A stretch of DNA of 64,000 bases from Massilia sp. ZL223 (GTDB lineage: Bacteria > Pseudomonadota > Gammaproteobacteria > Burkholderiales > Burkholderiaceae_D), in NCBI RefSeq assembly GCF_018119395.1, contig NZ_JAGPWD010000001.1, positions 186,001 to 250,000 of the forward strand, given 5' to 3'. Position numbers and translations under genes: made by a program. Below the pieces are notes generated by a model that was not told the origin of the DNA, did no database searches, and saw only the letters and a list, made by a program, of their open reading frames with translations. Below are positions 52,849-63,834 of the stretch, piece by piece (position 1 is the first letter of the stretch; each line of letters opens with the position of its first letter).

Positions 52849-53406
52849 ATGCAACGTTACACCACCCCGGCCATCGTGCTGCACTGGCTGCTGGCCATCC
52901 TGATCATCGGCGCTTTCACCATGGGCCTGGTGATGACCGACATTCCCGGCCTGACGCCGACCAAGCTCAAGTACTACTCCTGGCACAAGTGGGCCGGCGT
53001 GACGGTGCTCGGCCTGGCCATGCTGCGCTTGCTGTGGCGCCTGGCGAACCACCCGCCCGCCTACGCCGACGCCATGCCCAACTGGCAGCGCGGCGCCGCC
53101 CACGGCCTGCACTGGCTGCTCTACCTCCTGATGTTCGCCGTGCCGCTGTCGGGCTACTTCTACAGCCTTGCGTCCGGCATCCCTGTCGTCTACTTTGGTG
53201 TCGTGGAGCTGCCGGTGCTGATCGGCCCCGATCCCGCGCTGAAGGCCGTCCTCAAGGGCACGCATTACTGGCTCAACATGCTGCTGGCCGCCCTCGTCGG
53301 CCTGCACGTGCTGGCCGCGTTCAAGCATTTGCTCGTCGACCGCGACGGCGTGATGCAGCGCATGCTTCCTCGTATTTTTCTCTCTTCCCGCACCTCCCAG
53401 GAGTAA
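52849..53406 (+). CDS. Cytochrome b561 family protein
   Basis: A 185-residue four-helix di-heme membrane protein. Likely heme-ligand His residues lie in IVLHWLLAIL, YYSWHKWAG, HGLHWLLYLL and GLHVLAAFKH. It resembles the CybB superoxide:ubiquinone oxidoreductase group. It is followed 3 nt later by a YceI gene; this pairing is common in proteobacteria. Confidence 0.92.
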   Translation: MQRYTTPAIVLHWLLAILIIGAFTMGLVMTDIPGLTPTKLKYYSWHKWAGVTVLGLAMLRLLWRLANHPPAYADAMPNWQRGAAHGLHWLLYLLMFAVPLSGYFYSLASGIPVVYFGVVELPVLIGPDPALKAVLKGTHYWLNMLLAALVGLHVLAAFKHLLVDRDGVMQRMLPRIFLSSRTSQE

Positions 53407-53409
53407 AGA

Positions 53410-53961
53410 ATGAAACCGATCAAAGGCCTGCTGCTGGCCAGCCTGTTCGCCAGCGCCATCGTGGGCGCCGCCCCGCTCAAGACCGATCCTGCCAAGAGCA
53501 GCGTGTCAGCCGTGTTCAAGCAGATGAACGTGCCGGTCGAGGCGCCGTTCAAGCAATTTACCGCCCAGATCGACTACGACCCGGCCAAGCCGGCTGCGTC
53601 GAAAGCCAGTGTCGACATCGTGACCGCCAGCCTGGACGTGGGCGATCCGGACATGAACAAGGAAGTCGCCAAGAAAGAATGGTTCAACGCGGCCCAATTC
53701 CCGAAGGCAAGCTTCGTATCTTCCAGCATCACCCCTGCCGGCGCGGGCAAGTTCAATGTCGCGGGCAAGCTGAGCATCAAGGGCAAGGCCGCCAACGTGA
53801 GCTTCCCCCTGACGGTGAAGACCGAGGGCGGCAAACAGGTGTTCGAGGGACAGTTGCCAATCCGGCGCCTGGCCTTCAACATTGGCGAAGGCGAGTGGAA
53901 AGACACGAGCATGGTCGCCGATGAAGTCGTCATCAAATTCCGCGTCACCGCGGCTCCGTAA
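53410..53961 (+). CDS. YceI family periplasmic protein (copy 1)
   Basis: A 183-residue exported lipocalin-like protein with a signal peptide ending near GAAPLKTD. DPAKSSVSAVFKQMNVPVEA and a KGKAANVSFPLTV strand match YceI. Family members bind isoprenoid ligands. It belongs to an operon with the b561 gene and a second YceI gene. Confidence 0.92.
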   Translation: MKPIKGLLLASLFASAIVGAAPLKTDPAKSSVSAVFKQMNVPVEAPFKQFTAQIDYDPAKPAASKASVDIVTASLDVGDPDMNKEVAKKEWFNAAQFPKASFVSSSITPAGAGKFNVAGKLSIKGKAANVSFPLTVKTEGGKQVFEGQLPIRRLAFNIGEGEWKDTSMVADEVVIKFRVTAAP

Positions 53962-53985
53962 TAACATCAACAAGGGATTTTGCAG

Positions 53986-54564
53986 ATGAAAATGAAGCTT
54001 ATGTTCATGTCGCTGAGTGCGGCCCTGGCCGCCCTCGGCACCAGCGCAGCCTTCGCAGCCAACACCTACAAGATCGATCCGAACCACACCTACCCGAGCT
54101 TCGAAGCCGACCACATGGGCATCTCGGTATGGCGCGGCAAGTTCAACAAGAGCGACGGCACCATTGTGCTGGATCCGGCCGCCAAGGCCGGCTCGCTCGA
54201 CATCGTGGTGGACATCAACAGCATCGACTTCGGCCACGAGAAGATGAACGAGCACGCCAAGAAGGAAGACATCTTCGACGCCGCGAAATTCCCGACCGCG
54301 ACTTTCAAGTCGACCAGGGTCAACTTCACCGGCGATGTGCCGACCTCGGTCGATGGCGAGCTGACCCTGCGCGGCGTGACCAAGCCGCTGACCCTGACCA
54401 TCAACAAGTTCAAGTGCATCGTCCATCCGATGCACAAGCGCGAAGTCTGCGGCGCGGACGTGACCGGCCAGTTCCAGCGCAGCGATTTTGGCATCAACGC
54501 CGGCCTGCCGCGCTTCTCGCCGGAAGTGAAGCTGGCGATTCAGGTGGAAGCGGTCAAGCAGTAA
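53986..54564 (+). CDS. YceI family periplasmic protein (copy 2)
   Basis: A 192-residue exported protein: signal peptide ending at SAAFAAN, then [20 protein letters not shown], the classical YceI start, and [19 protein letters not shown]. The ATG at 53986 was chosen; an in-frame TTG at 53980 lies too close to the ribosome site. It is closer to E. coli YceI than copy 1 is. Confidence 0.93.
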   Translation: MKMKLMFMSLSAALAALGTSAAFAANTYKIDPNHTYPSFEADHMGISVWRGKFNKSDGTIVLDPAAKAGSLDIVVDINSIDFGHEKMNEHAKKEDIFDAAKFPTATFKSTRVNFTGDVPTSVDGELTLRGVTKPLTLTINKFKCIVHPMHKREVCGADVTGQFQRSDFGINAGLPRFSPEVKLAIQVEAVKQ

Positions 54565-54582
54565 ACCTGCCGTTCCCAAGAA

Positions 54583-54614
54583 AAAGCCCCGCTGCGCGAG
54601 CAGCGGGGCTTTTT
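54583..54614. terminator. Bidirectional terminator between convergent genes
   Basis: Stem GCCCCGCTGC/GCAGCGGGGC with a GCGA loop, A run on the left and T run on the right. It serves the yceI operon and the convergent glycine-zipper gene. Confidence 0.9.
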
Positions 54615-54637
54615 GTTTGACTGCTGTCGGGTAAGGA

Positions 54638-55966
54638 TCAGCGGCCGTCGCGGTCGGCGTCGCCTGGAATGGCGCGCTCGACCTTGTGCCATGCGGCGCG
54701 CGAAGCCGACTTGGCCTGGTCCCAGCTCAGGCGCGAATTGCCCTTCACACGGTCCCATTCGCCGGCCAGGTGAGCCTCGTTGGCGTCGTAGTCGCCCGGA
54801 TACTTGCCGTAGCTGTTGTAGCCCAGCGCATAGGCCGGCTCGTAGTCGTCATAGGTGTAGCCCGGGGTGTAGTACGGCTGAGTCTGGTACGAATTGCGCC
54901 AGTGCTCGTTTTCCGCCTGCGGGTTGACCATGCCGCCCACGCCCTTGCCTGCCATGCCGCCGACAGCAGCGCCGATGCCTGCGCCGGCCACCATGCCGAC
55001 CGGGCCGCCGATCGCCGCGCCGATGGTCGCGCCGCCGGCCACTGCGCCGCCTGCCGCGCCCACGCCCTTGGCCAGGTTATGGTCGTGCAGTTCGTCGCCC
55101 GGTTTCGGGTTCACGACTTCGCCCGCGCCCTTGCCGGCTGCGCCGCCAGCCAGGCCGCCGACGATCGCGCCCGCCGCCATGCCGATCGGGCCGGCCGCGG
55201 TACCAGCCGCCGCGCCCAGCGCCGCGCCGGTGCCGGCGCCCACGCCCTTGGCCAGGTGGTGTTCGGGCAGGTCGTCGCCCGCTTTCGGGTTCACGACTTC
55301 GGCCGCGCCCTTGCCGGCGATGCCGCCCGCAATGCCGCCGATCGCAGCGCCAGCCGCCATGCCCACCGGGCCGGCTGCCGCGCCGATGCCTGCGCCCAGC
55401 GCGGCGCCGCCGGCGGCGCCCAGGCCGGTGCCGATCACGTGCGAAGCGCCGTGCTCGGTGAAGCTGCGCTCGAAGTGAGCCGCATCCTCTTGCGAGCGGG
55501 CGTTCACGCCCATCACGATGCCGCCGCTCTTGATGCCTTCCTCATAGTGCTTGGCGCGCTCTTCCGGAATGCCGGCGCCGATCAGTGCACCGATCAGGCC
55601 GCCGGTGATGCCGCCTGCGCCGGCGCCGGCCAGGGCTGCCGCCAGCGGGCCGGCCACGACCACGCCCAGGCCCGGCAGGACCAGGGTGGTGCCGACGGCG
55701 GCAATGCCTGCCAGGACGGCGCCGATGGTGCCGCCGATGCCGGCGCCGATGCCGGCGCCTTCGGCTGCTTTGCTGCCCAGCTCGGTATCGGTATCGGAGA
55801 AGTGGGTCTTGCGGGTGGAATCCGACATCATCAGGTTGACGTCGTCGCGGCCATAGCCGCGGTCAGAGATCGAGCCGTAGGCGCGCTCGGCGCTGGCACG
55901 GTCCGGGAACAGACCGGTCACCATGCGCGAATTCGAATTCTGATTCGTCGTATCGTAGCTGCTCAT
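54638..55966 (-). CDS. Glycine-zipper repeat protein with stress-protein N-domain
   Basis: A 442-residue protein. The N-terminus VTGLFPDRASAERAYGSISD resembles the general-stress 17M domain. Then come one long Gly/Ala membrane-like segment and three tandem glycine-zipper units, each ending in GKGxxxVVNP or similar (near residues 265, 325 and 380), spaced about 55-60 residues. A Tyr-rich linker (YYTPGYTYDDYEPAYALGYN) leads to a C-terminal helical segment. Such proteins sit in or near membranes under stress. The ATG at 55966 has GGGATTTTCC-type spacing; upstream frame is unsupported. Confidence 0.82.
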   Translation of the reverse strand: MSSYDTTNQNSNSRMVTGLFPDRASAERAYGSISDRGYGRDDVNLMMSDSTRKTHFSDTDTELGSKAAEGAGIGAGIGGTIGAVLAGIAAVGTTLVLPGLGVVVAGPLAAALAGAGAGGITGGLIGALIGAGIPEERAKHYEEGIKSGGIVMGVNARSQEDAAHFERSFTEHGASHVIGTGLGAAGGAALGAGIGAAAGPVGMAAGAAIGGIAGGIAGKGAAEVVNPKAGDDLPEHHLAKGVGAGTGAALGAAAGTAAGPIGMAAGAIVGGLAGGAAGKGAGEVVNPKPGDELHDHNLAKGVGAAGGAVAGGATIGAAIGGPVGMVAGAGIGAAVGGMAGKGVGGMVNPQAENEHWRNSYQTQPYYTPGYTYDDYEPAYALGYNSYGKYPGDYDANEAHLAGEWDRVKGNSRLSWDQAKSASRAAWHKVERAIPGDADRDGR

Positions 55967-56249
55967 GGAAAATCCCTTTCTAGGTGATGGTGCCGAAGCG
56001 TTGGTACTGCAGCAAAGGCAGGTTGCAAGAATGTGTTGCAAGTTCTGAAACCTTATGCCTCGTCCATGCCCCCTTCTGTTCGCTGACGCACCCTGCACCG
56101 GACTTTTTACAGATGAGCGAACAGCCCCGCAAAATCGGCATCTAACGTTCGTTGCCGCACCGACCTGATGGGGTGCAGGTCAATAGACTTTGTTCCATGG
56201 CCGCAGCTGTGGCCTGGGGTATGTTTTTCCACTACGAGGAGGAATCAAC
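55967..56249. other. Intergenic region with divergent promoters
   Basis: A 283-bp gap between the divergent glycine-zipper and GlsB genes. It must hold both promoters. It includes a GAGGAGG ribosome site just before the GlsB start. No further feature was recognised. Confidence 0.4.
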
Positions 56250-56519
56250 ATGTTATTCATTATCTGGATCGTTGTCGGTGGTATCTTGGGCTGGCTGGCC
56301 AGCATGGTCATGAAAACTGACGCTGAGCAAGGCATGATTCTCAATATCGTGGTCGGCATCGTCGGCGCCTTCCTGGGCGGTTGGCTGCTTTCCCCGCTGT
56401 TTGGTTCCGGCACCATCAATTCGGATGACTTCAGTGTCTCGTCGCTCCTGGTTTCGTTCCTGGGCGCCGTGATCCTGCTGGCCATCGTGAATCTGCTGCG
56501 CCGTGGCCGTGTACGCTAA
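56250..56519 (+). CDS. GlsB/YeaQ/YmgE family stress-response membrane protein
   Basis: An 89-residue membrane protein with three helices (IIWIVVGGILGWLASMVMK, ILNIVVGIVGAFLGGWLL and the C-terminal one). The pattern matches the transglycosylase-associated/GlsB family, induced by stress in many bacteria. A very strong ribosome site GAGGAGG precedes the ATG. Confidence 0.93.
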   Translation: MLFIIWIVVGGILGWLASMVMKTDAEQGMILNIVVGIVGAFLGGWLLSPLFGSGTINSDDFSVSSLLVSFLGAVILLAIVNLLRRGRVR

Positions 56520-56541
56520 TAACAGTGAGTAGCGCCTTATA

Positions 56542-56569
56542 AACCAACGCCGCGCGCGTTGGTTTTTTT
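56542..56569 (+). terminator. Rho-independent terminator after the GlsB gene
   Basis: Stem AACCAACGC/GCGTTGGTT with a 5-nt loop and a T7 run. Confidence 0.9.
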
Positions 56570-56587
56570 GTCCCTGCGGTTCGACTG

Positions 56588-57865
56588 ATGAGCTCAAAAA
56601 TGTTCTGGACAGTCTTGATCACGTGCGTGGTCACGCTGATCGCCGGCTTCCTCGCGCTGAATTTCATGCCGAGCGAAAAGCAGATCGAGCGACAACTGAC
56701 CCGCCAATACGATACGCACGACCCGCAGTTCCGCCGTTCCCTCGGCGTGCTGCTGGGTCCCCCTATTCTCGAAGGCAACAAGATCGAGGTACTTGTCAAC
56801 GGCAACGAGATCTTCCCCGCGATGCTGGAAGCGATTCGCGGCGCCAAGGAAACCATCACCCTCGAAACCTATATTTATTGGGCCGAATCGATCGGCCGCG
56901 AATTTTCCGACGCGCTGTCCGAGCGAGCGCGCGCCGGCGTCAAAGTCCACCTGATGCTCGACTTCATGGGCAGCATCAAGATGAACGACGAGCTGCTGCA
57001 GGAAATGAAGGATGCCGGCGTGCAGGTGCAGCGCTACCACAAGCCGGTCTGGTGGAAGCTGGCGCGCATGAACAACCGCACCCACCGCAAGCTGCTGGTG
57101 GTCGACGGCAAAGTCGGCTTCACCGGCGGCGTCGGCATCGCCGACCAGTGGCGCGGCAATGCCGAGGACGAGAAGCACTGGCGCGATAACCATTACCGCG
57201 TCGAAGGCCCCGTGGTCGGCCAGATCCAGGCGGTGTTCATCGACAACTGGACCAAGGCCACCGGCATGGTCCTCGACGGCCCGGACTATTTCCCTGCGCT
57301 GGAGCCGAAAGGCACGCAGCCGGCCCAGATGTTCGCCAGCTCGCCTACCGGCGGCAGCGAGTCGATGCACCTGATGTACCTGATGGCCATTACCGCCGCG
57401 CGCAAGACCATCGACCTGTCGGCCTCCTATTTCGTGCCGGACGACCTGACCATCCGCACCCTGATCGCGGCCGCCAAGCGCGGCGTGCGCGTGCGCTTGA
57501 TTACGCCAGGCAAGATCATCGACTCCGACCTGGTGAAAGCGGCCTCGCGCGAACGCTGGCCAGAACTGCTGGCGGCCGGGGTGCAGATTTCCGAGTACGA
57601 CCCGACCATGTTCCATGTGAAGTCGCTGGTGGTGGATTCGCTCCTGGTGTCGGTCGGTTCCACCAACTTCGACAACCGCTCGTTCAGCATCAACGACGAA
57701 GCCAACCTGAACGTGATGGACGAGGAATTCGCGCGCAAGCACATCGCCATCTTCGAAGCCGACTGGGCGCGCGCCACGCCGGTGTCCCAGCACAAGTTCG
57801 CCAAGCGGCCCTGGTACCAGCGTTTCGCCACCTGGGCGGTGTCCTTGGTCGGCAAACAATTGTAA
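56588..57865 (+). CDS. cls: Phospholipase D-type cardiolipin synthase
   Basis: A 425-residue membrane-anchored enzyme. One N-terminal helix (FWTVLITCVVTLIAGFLAL) is followed by two HKD motifs: THRKLLVVDGKVGFTGG and MFHVKSLVVDSLLVSVGSTN. It should join two phosphatidylglycerols into cardiolipin, or do a related transfer. With one rather than two N-terminal helices, the ClsA/ClsC distinction is open. Confidence 0.9.
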   Translation: MSSKMFWTVLITCVVTLIAGFLALNFMPSEKQIERQLTRQYDTHDPQFRRSLGVLLGPPILEGNKIEVLVNGNEIFPAMLEAIRGAKETITLETYIYWAESIGREFSDALSERARAGVKVHLMLDFMGSIKMNDELLQEMKDAGVQVQRYHKPVWWKLARMNNRTHRKLLVVDGKVGFTGGVGIADQWRGNAEDEKHWRDNHYRVEGPVVGQIQAVFIDNWTKATGMVLDGPDYFPALEPKGTQPAQMFASSPTGGSESMHLMYLMAITAARKTIDLSASYFVPDDLTIRTLIAAAKRGVRVRLITPGKIIDSDLVKAASRERWPELLAAGVQISEYDPTMFHVKSLVVDSLLVSVGSTNFDNRSFSINDEANLNVMDEEFARKHIAIFEADWARATPVSQHKFAKRPWYQRFATWAVSLVGKQL

Positions 57866-57930
57866 TGACGGAGGAGTTTCCAGCAGAAAAGGTTTTGCTG
57901 AGGTGCTCATTCACGCGTCGAAATATTGGT

Positions 57931-57946
57931 TGACGTTCACACGTCA
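57931..57946. promoter_or_regulatory. TGACGT-N4-ACGTCA palindrome upstream of the S46 peptidase
   Basis: TGACGT-TCAC-ACGTCA, a perfect 6-bp dyad with a 4-bp centre, 63 bp before the ATG. It resembles the dyad at 38537 in having two ACGT blocks 4 bp apart. Confidence 0.4.
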
Positions 57947-58009
57947 CATACAGATACTCTTGGGTGCTCCACGGAGACATTGTTTCTTACCCACCCAAGA
58001 CTGACGCGA

Positions 58010-60169
<2,160 letters not shown>

Positions 60170-60189
60170 TCGCGCCCATTCCTTCATGG

Positions 60190-60223
60190 AGCCACGCCGC
60201 CTCCGGGCCGCGTGGCTTTTTTT
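60190..60223 (+). terminator. Rho-independent terminator after the S46 peptidase
   Basis: Stem AGCCACGC/GCGTGGCT with a 12-nt partly paired loop and a T7 run. Confidence 0.85.
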
Positions 60224-60267
60224 CGTCCCGTCCGTTGTACACTTTTGGCACAACAGGAGGAGACCGC

Positions 60268-61362
60268 ATGAAGAACCGCAGCAAGTGGAGCGCCGTCGTG
60301 CTGGCGCTGGCCTTCGCAGGCGCCCAGGCCCAGGAACATCCCGACACCAGGGCCTATGCCCGCGCGCGCCTGGCCGTCGAAGACCTCGAGCGCATCGTCG
60401 CACCCGGCGGGGTGCAGGACTCGTACAAGACCAGGATCGGCGGCATCGAGCAGTGGATCAGCGTGCGCGGCCAGGACCGCGCGAATCCGATCATCCTGTT
60501 CGTGCACGGCGGCCCGGCTTCGCCCATCACGCCGACCATGTGGCAGTTCCAGCGCCCCATCGAGGAATACTTCACGGTGGCGAACTACGACCAGCGCGGC
60601 GCCGGCAAGACCTATGGCGAGACCGATCCGGCAATCGTGGGCGAGACCATCCGCATCGAGCGCTACACCGAGGACCTGATCGAAGTGGCGGAACACCTGC
60701 GCCGGCGCTATGGCAAGCGCAAGCTGATCCTGATGGCGCACAGCTGGGGCACGATTCCCTCGATGGCCGCCTCGCTCAAGCGGCCGGACCTGTTCCACGC
60801 CTATGTGGGTATCGGCCAGGTGATCAGCACGCGCGAGAACGAGCGCATCAGCTTTGAATACGCGCTGGAGCAGGCGAAGCTGCACAAGAACGAGGAAGCG
60901 CTGCGCGAGCTGCAGTCGATCGCACCTTATCCTGGCGACCAGCCGATCACGCGCGAGCGCATTGTCCTGGCCCGCAAATGGCCGCAGCACTACGGCGGCC
61001 TGAGCGCCTTCCGCAGCCAGTCCGATTACTTCTTCAAGGGGCCGCTGCTGTCGCCCGAATACAACCTGGAGCAGGTCAAGGCGATCGACCAGGGCAGCAT
61101 ACTGACCCTGGGACGGCTGCTGCCGGAATTCGTCCAGGTGGACTATTCGAGGGTGACGCGCTTTCCGATCCCGGTCGTGATGTTCCTGGGACGGCACGAC
61201 TACACCACGCCGACCGCGCCGACCGAGGCCTGGCTGAAGCAGGTGAAGGCGCCGTCCAAGCGGGCGGTGTGGTTCGAGCGCTCGGCGCACATGATGCCGT
61301 GGGAGGAGCCGGGCAAGACGCTGGTCAGCCTGCTAGAGTATGTAAGGCCGTTGGCAAAATAA
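60268..61362 (+). CDS. Exported alpha/beta hydrolase, prolyl-aminopeptidase-like
   Basis: A 364-residue secreted hydrolase: signal peptide ending near AGAQAQ; oxyanion loop VHGGPASP; nucleophile Ser in MAHSWGTIP; Asp in FLGRHDYTTP; His in SAHMMPWEEP. HGGP and this layout are typical of the proline iminopeptidase group. Located after an S46 peptidase, it may finish degradation of periplasmic peptides. GGAGGAG precedes the ATG at 60268. Confidence 0.88.
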   Translation: MKNRSKWSAVVLALAFAGAQAQEHPDTRAYARARLAVEDLERIVAPGGVQDSYKTRIGGIEQWISVRGQDRANPIILFVHGGPASPITPTMWQFQRPIEEYFTVANYDQRGAGKTYGETDPAIVGETIRIERYTEDLIEVAEHLRRRYGKRKLILMAHSWGTIPSMAASLKRPDLFHAYVGIGQVISTRENERISFEYALEQAKLHKNEEALRELQSIAPYPGDQPITRERIVLARKWPQHYGGLSAFRSQSDYFFKGPLLSPEYNLEQVKAIDQGSILTLGRLLPEFVQVDYSRVTRFPIPVVMFLGRHDYTTPTAPTEAWLKQVKAPSKRAVWFERSAHMMPWEEPGKTLVSLLEYVRPLAK

Positions 61363-61383
61363 CGGTGTTTTGTTAGCCCCAAA

Positions 61384-61438
61384 ACCGTCGTAGCTGCCAC
61401 TGGCAGCTACGACTTCCGGCGAAGGCCGGAACGACGGT
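61384..61438. repeat. Branched inverted repeat
   Basis: Outer arms ACCGTCGT and ACGACGGT enclose two hairpins: CGTAGCTGCCA-C-TGGCAGCTACG and TTCCGGC-GAAG-GCCGGAA. The second resembles the CCGGC core of the palindrome family. It lies between convergent genes. Confidence 0.8.
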
Positions 61439-61441
61439 GCT

Positions 61442-63061
61442 TTAGCGGGCCTGCAATTTCGCCAGCGCGTCGGCGGACGCCCCCGAACTCGGCTCGAGCT
61501 TCAACGCACGCCGGTAAGCCTCGACCGCCCGCTCCCGATCTCCCTTGGCAAGATAAGCCGCCCCCTGCCCTTCGTAACCCCAGCCCACAGCCGGATGCGC
61601 CGTCGTCCACAGCTCGAAGACCGCCAGCGCCGCATCCGCCTTCCCCTGCTTGAGGAGCGCGTAGCCCGCCTCCTGGAAAGCGGCCTGCGCATCGGCATAG
61701 CGGTTGGCAGGCTGGGCGCGCCAGCCGGAGTAGCCAGAGCGCACCGCCGCCGCCGTCTCCGCCTTCGACAGGATGCCCGCCAGCGGCGGTCCTGGACGAT
61801 AAGCCTGGATCGCCGCCAGCGCCGGATCGACACCCTTGCGATAATCCTCGAAACTCTGGGCCACCGACAGCACCGGCGCCGACCACTCGCGCCGGTCACG
61901 CTCGTCCACCTGCCACCACACGGTCGACACGCGCACCGTGATCCCGCTGTGCGGCAGCACGATCTTGCGCGAATCGCTGTACGAATTCGCCTTGCCGCCG
62001 GTCGGCTCGCCGACCAGCACCGCATCCGTGTAGCGTTCCAGGTCGTTGACCACGAACTGCGCCGCCGAGAAGGTGGCGCGGCCCGTGATCGCGAACAGGC
62101 GCGGTTCGCCGCCCGGCGGCGTGGCCCGGACCAGGCTCGCGATCAGGGGCGGTACCAGTGCACCGTTGCCGCCGCGGTCCAGGCGCAGGTCGAGCACGAT
62201 CTTTGCGTCCTTGTGCCTGGCCGCCGCATCCTCGATGCGGCGCGCGAACGCCGCCAGGGTGTCGTTCTTTTCGTCGCCCACCTGGTTGAGCTGCACGTAC
62301 AGGATCTTCCCGGCAGCGAGATGCTCCATCCGGAACTTGCTGCGGGCGTCGCGCAGCCATAGCGGCGTCGTCGCGCGCGCATCGGTCCATCCCTGGCGCG
62401 GCATGAAACTCAGGTCGGTATCGGGCGGCATCATCTCGGCGGGCAGCGGATCGCGCAAGTCGGCTACCCGGCGCTTGCCGTCCTGCTCGACAATCAGGCG
62501 CGCGCGGTCCGGGCCTTCGCCCATCCCGAGCGCATCCAGGATTTCCGGCATCACCAGCAGGTGGGGCGCGAAAAACAGAGCGTTCTGCTCGTTGTCGCGG
62601 CCGATGATCTCGCGCACCCCCGCATAGGCCTGGGCCGTGGAGTACGGACCGATGCCGACCACTCTGGCGCCGACCAGGTCGCGGTACTGCTGCGCCGCCG
62701 CGCGCACGTACAGGCCGTCCTCGAAGAAATACAGCGCCAGCGGGAAGGCGCGGAAGCCGATCTGCGGATCGCGCGTGGGCGCGACATTGGTATGGCCGTC
62801 GCCCGCCATGGCGGCGATACGCGCCATCTCGACGATGATCTTGTGGCGCGGCAGGGTGTCGATGCGGGCGTCGAGGCTGGCGACGGCGGCGGCGAATTGC
62901 TCGCGCGTCATCGTATGGTAAAGATTACGGTGACGCGCCGGCATGCTCTCGGCCAGCACCCGCAGGTCTTCATGCCACTGCTGCGGACTCAGTTCGCGCG
63001 GCTGCGCCTGGGCTGCGGCGCCGGCCGCCAGGAGGGCCGCCGCCATGATCCATTTCCACAT
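61442..63061 (-). CDS. S41 family peptidase with C-terminal TPR repeats
   Basis: A 539-residue exported protein. A signal peptide (AAALLAAGAAAQAQ) precedes an S41-type (C-terminal processing/tail-specific protease) core, with KIVLDLRLDRGGNGALVPPL, GRATFSAAQFVVNDLERY (catalytic Ser region) and LVGEPTGGKANSYSDS. Two TPR-like units occupy the last 100 residues (ADAALAVFELWTTAHPAVGW, RERAVEAYRRALKLEPSSG). The catalytic Lys is not certain. Substrate unknown. Confidence 0.87.
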   Translation of the reverse strand: MWKWIMAAALLAAGAAAQAQPRELSPQQWHEDLRVLAESMPARHRNLYHTMTREQFAAAVASLDARIDTLPRHKIIVEMARIAAMAGDGHTNVAPTRDPQIGFRAFPLALYFFEDGLYVRAAAQQYRDLVGARVVGIGPYSTAQAYAGVREIIGRDNEQNALFFAPHLLVMPEILDALGMGEGPDRARLIVEQDGKRRVADLRDPLPAEMMPPDTDLSFMPRQGWTDARATTPLWLRDARSKFRMEHLAAGKILYVQLNQVGDEKNDTLAAFARRIEDAAARHKDAKIVLDLRLDRGGNGALVPPLIASLVRATPPGGEPRLFAITGRATFSAAQFVVNDLERYTDAVLVGEPTGGKANSYSDSRKIVLPHSGITVRVSTVWWQVDERDRREWSAPVLSVAQSFEDYRKGVDPALAAIQAYRPGPPLAGILSKAETAAAVRSGYSGWRAQPANRYADAQAAFQEAGYALLKQGKADAALAVFELWTTAHPAVGWGYEGQGAAYLAKGDRERAVEAYRRALKLEPSSGASADALAKLQAR

Positions 63062-63189
63062 GATGTACTCCCCGTATGCTGTCCGGAAGATCCTAACGGG
63101 CGACGGATGGCATGCCGCGCCGATTGCGACAGGCTGCAGAAACGAGGGGGCGAGCGGTCGCTGGCGTTAAATCAGGCTGCGTCCGCCTG
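63062..63189. other. Intergenic region before the S41 peptidase
   Basis: Contains the minus-strand promoter region of the S41 gene and the 3' flank of the acetyltransferase. No clear terminator or repeat was seen. Confidence 0.3.
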
Positions 63190-63828
63190 TCAGCGCATCA
63201 TGTCCGACAGCTCGGCCTCGATCTGCTGCGCCAGCTGATGGATGTGGAAGCCGTCGATGAAACCGTGATGTCCCTGCACCGCAAAGGGCAGCTGCAGGCG
63301 GCCGTTCGGCGCGTCGCGGAAGCGTCCCCAGGCCAGCGCCGGAATATCGGGCGAACCGAGCTTGGCGGTCGGGTGCTGGATCGAGGTGAAGTCGAGCCAG
63401 GGAATGCAGGTGATGAAGACCTGCTCCTTGGCCTCGCGCGGCGACATGCTGCGGTACTTGTCGTTCAGTTCCGCCATGCTGCTGGCTTCCTCGCGCGCCG
63501 CGAGGCCGCGGGCGACGAATTCGCGCAGGTCGTCCGTCCACGCGAACTGGGCGAAGTTCAGGTCCTGGTGCTGGTTGATCACGGTGAATGACGGCGTCAG
63601 GCGATCGATGCGGAATACTTCGCCGTCAAGGATCCGGTAGCGGAAATGCTCGATCTTCAGGATCGAGCGCAGCACCGCGCACAGCAGCACGTGGAAGGGC
63701 GCCAGGCCTTGCTCCTTGCACCAGGGCCGGAAGTCCGGCAAGTCCAGGCTGAAGCAGATGTTGACCGCCGGGCTGTCCATGCTGTCGAACAGCGCGAAGC
63801 GGTCGCGCCGCAGCTCGAACTTCTCCAT
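63190..63828 (-). CDS. CatA-like chloramphenicol acetyltransferase family protein
   Basis: A 212-residue CAT-fold protein. The catalytic HHxxxDG motif is QGHHGFIDGFHIHQL, near the C-terminus, and INICFSLDL-like and WLDFTSIQHP segments match the family. The N-terminal FDSMDSPAVNICFSLDLPDF is typical. It could acetylate chloramphenicol or an unknown acceptor. It starts 6 nt after the permease stop, so both are likely co-transcribed. Confidence 0.88.
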   Translation of the reverse strand: MEKFELRRDRFALFDSMDSPAVNICFSLDLPDFRPWCKEQGLAPFHVLLCAVLRSILKIEHFRYRILDGEVFRIDRLTPSFTVINQHQDLNFAQFAWTDDLREFVARGLAAREEASSMAELNDKYRSMSPREAKEQVFITCIPWLDFTSIQHPTAKLGSPDIPALAWGRFRDAPNGRLQLPFAVQGHHGFIDGFHIHQLAQQIEAELSDMMR

Positions 63829-63834
63829 GCTGCT

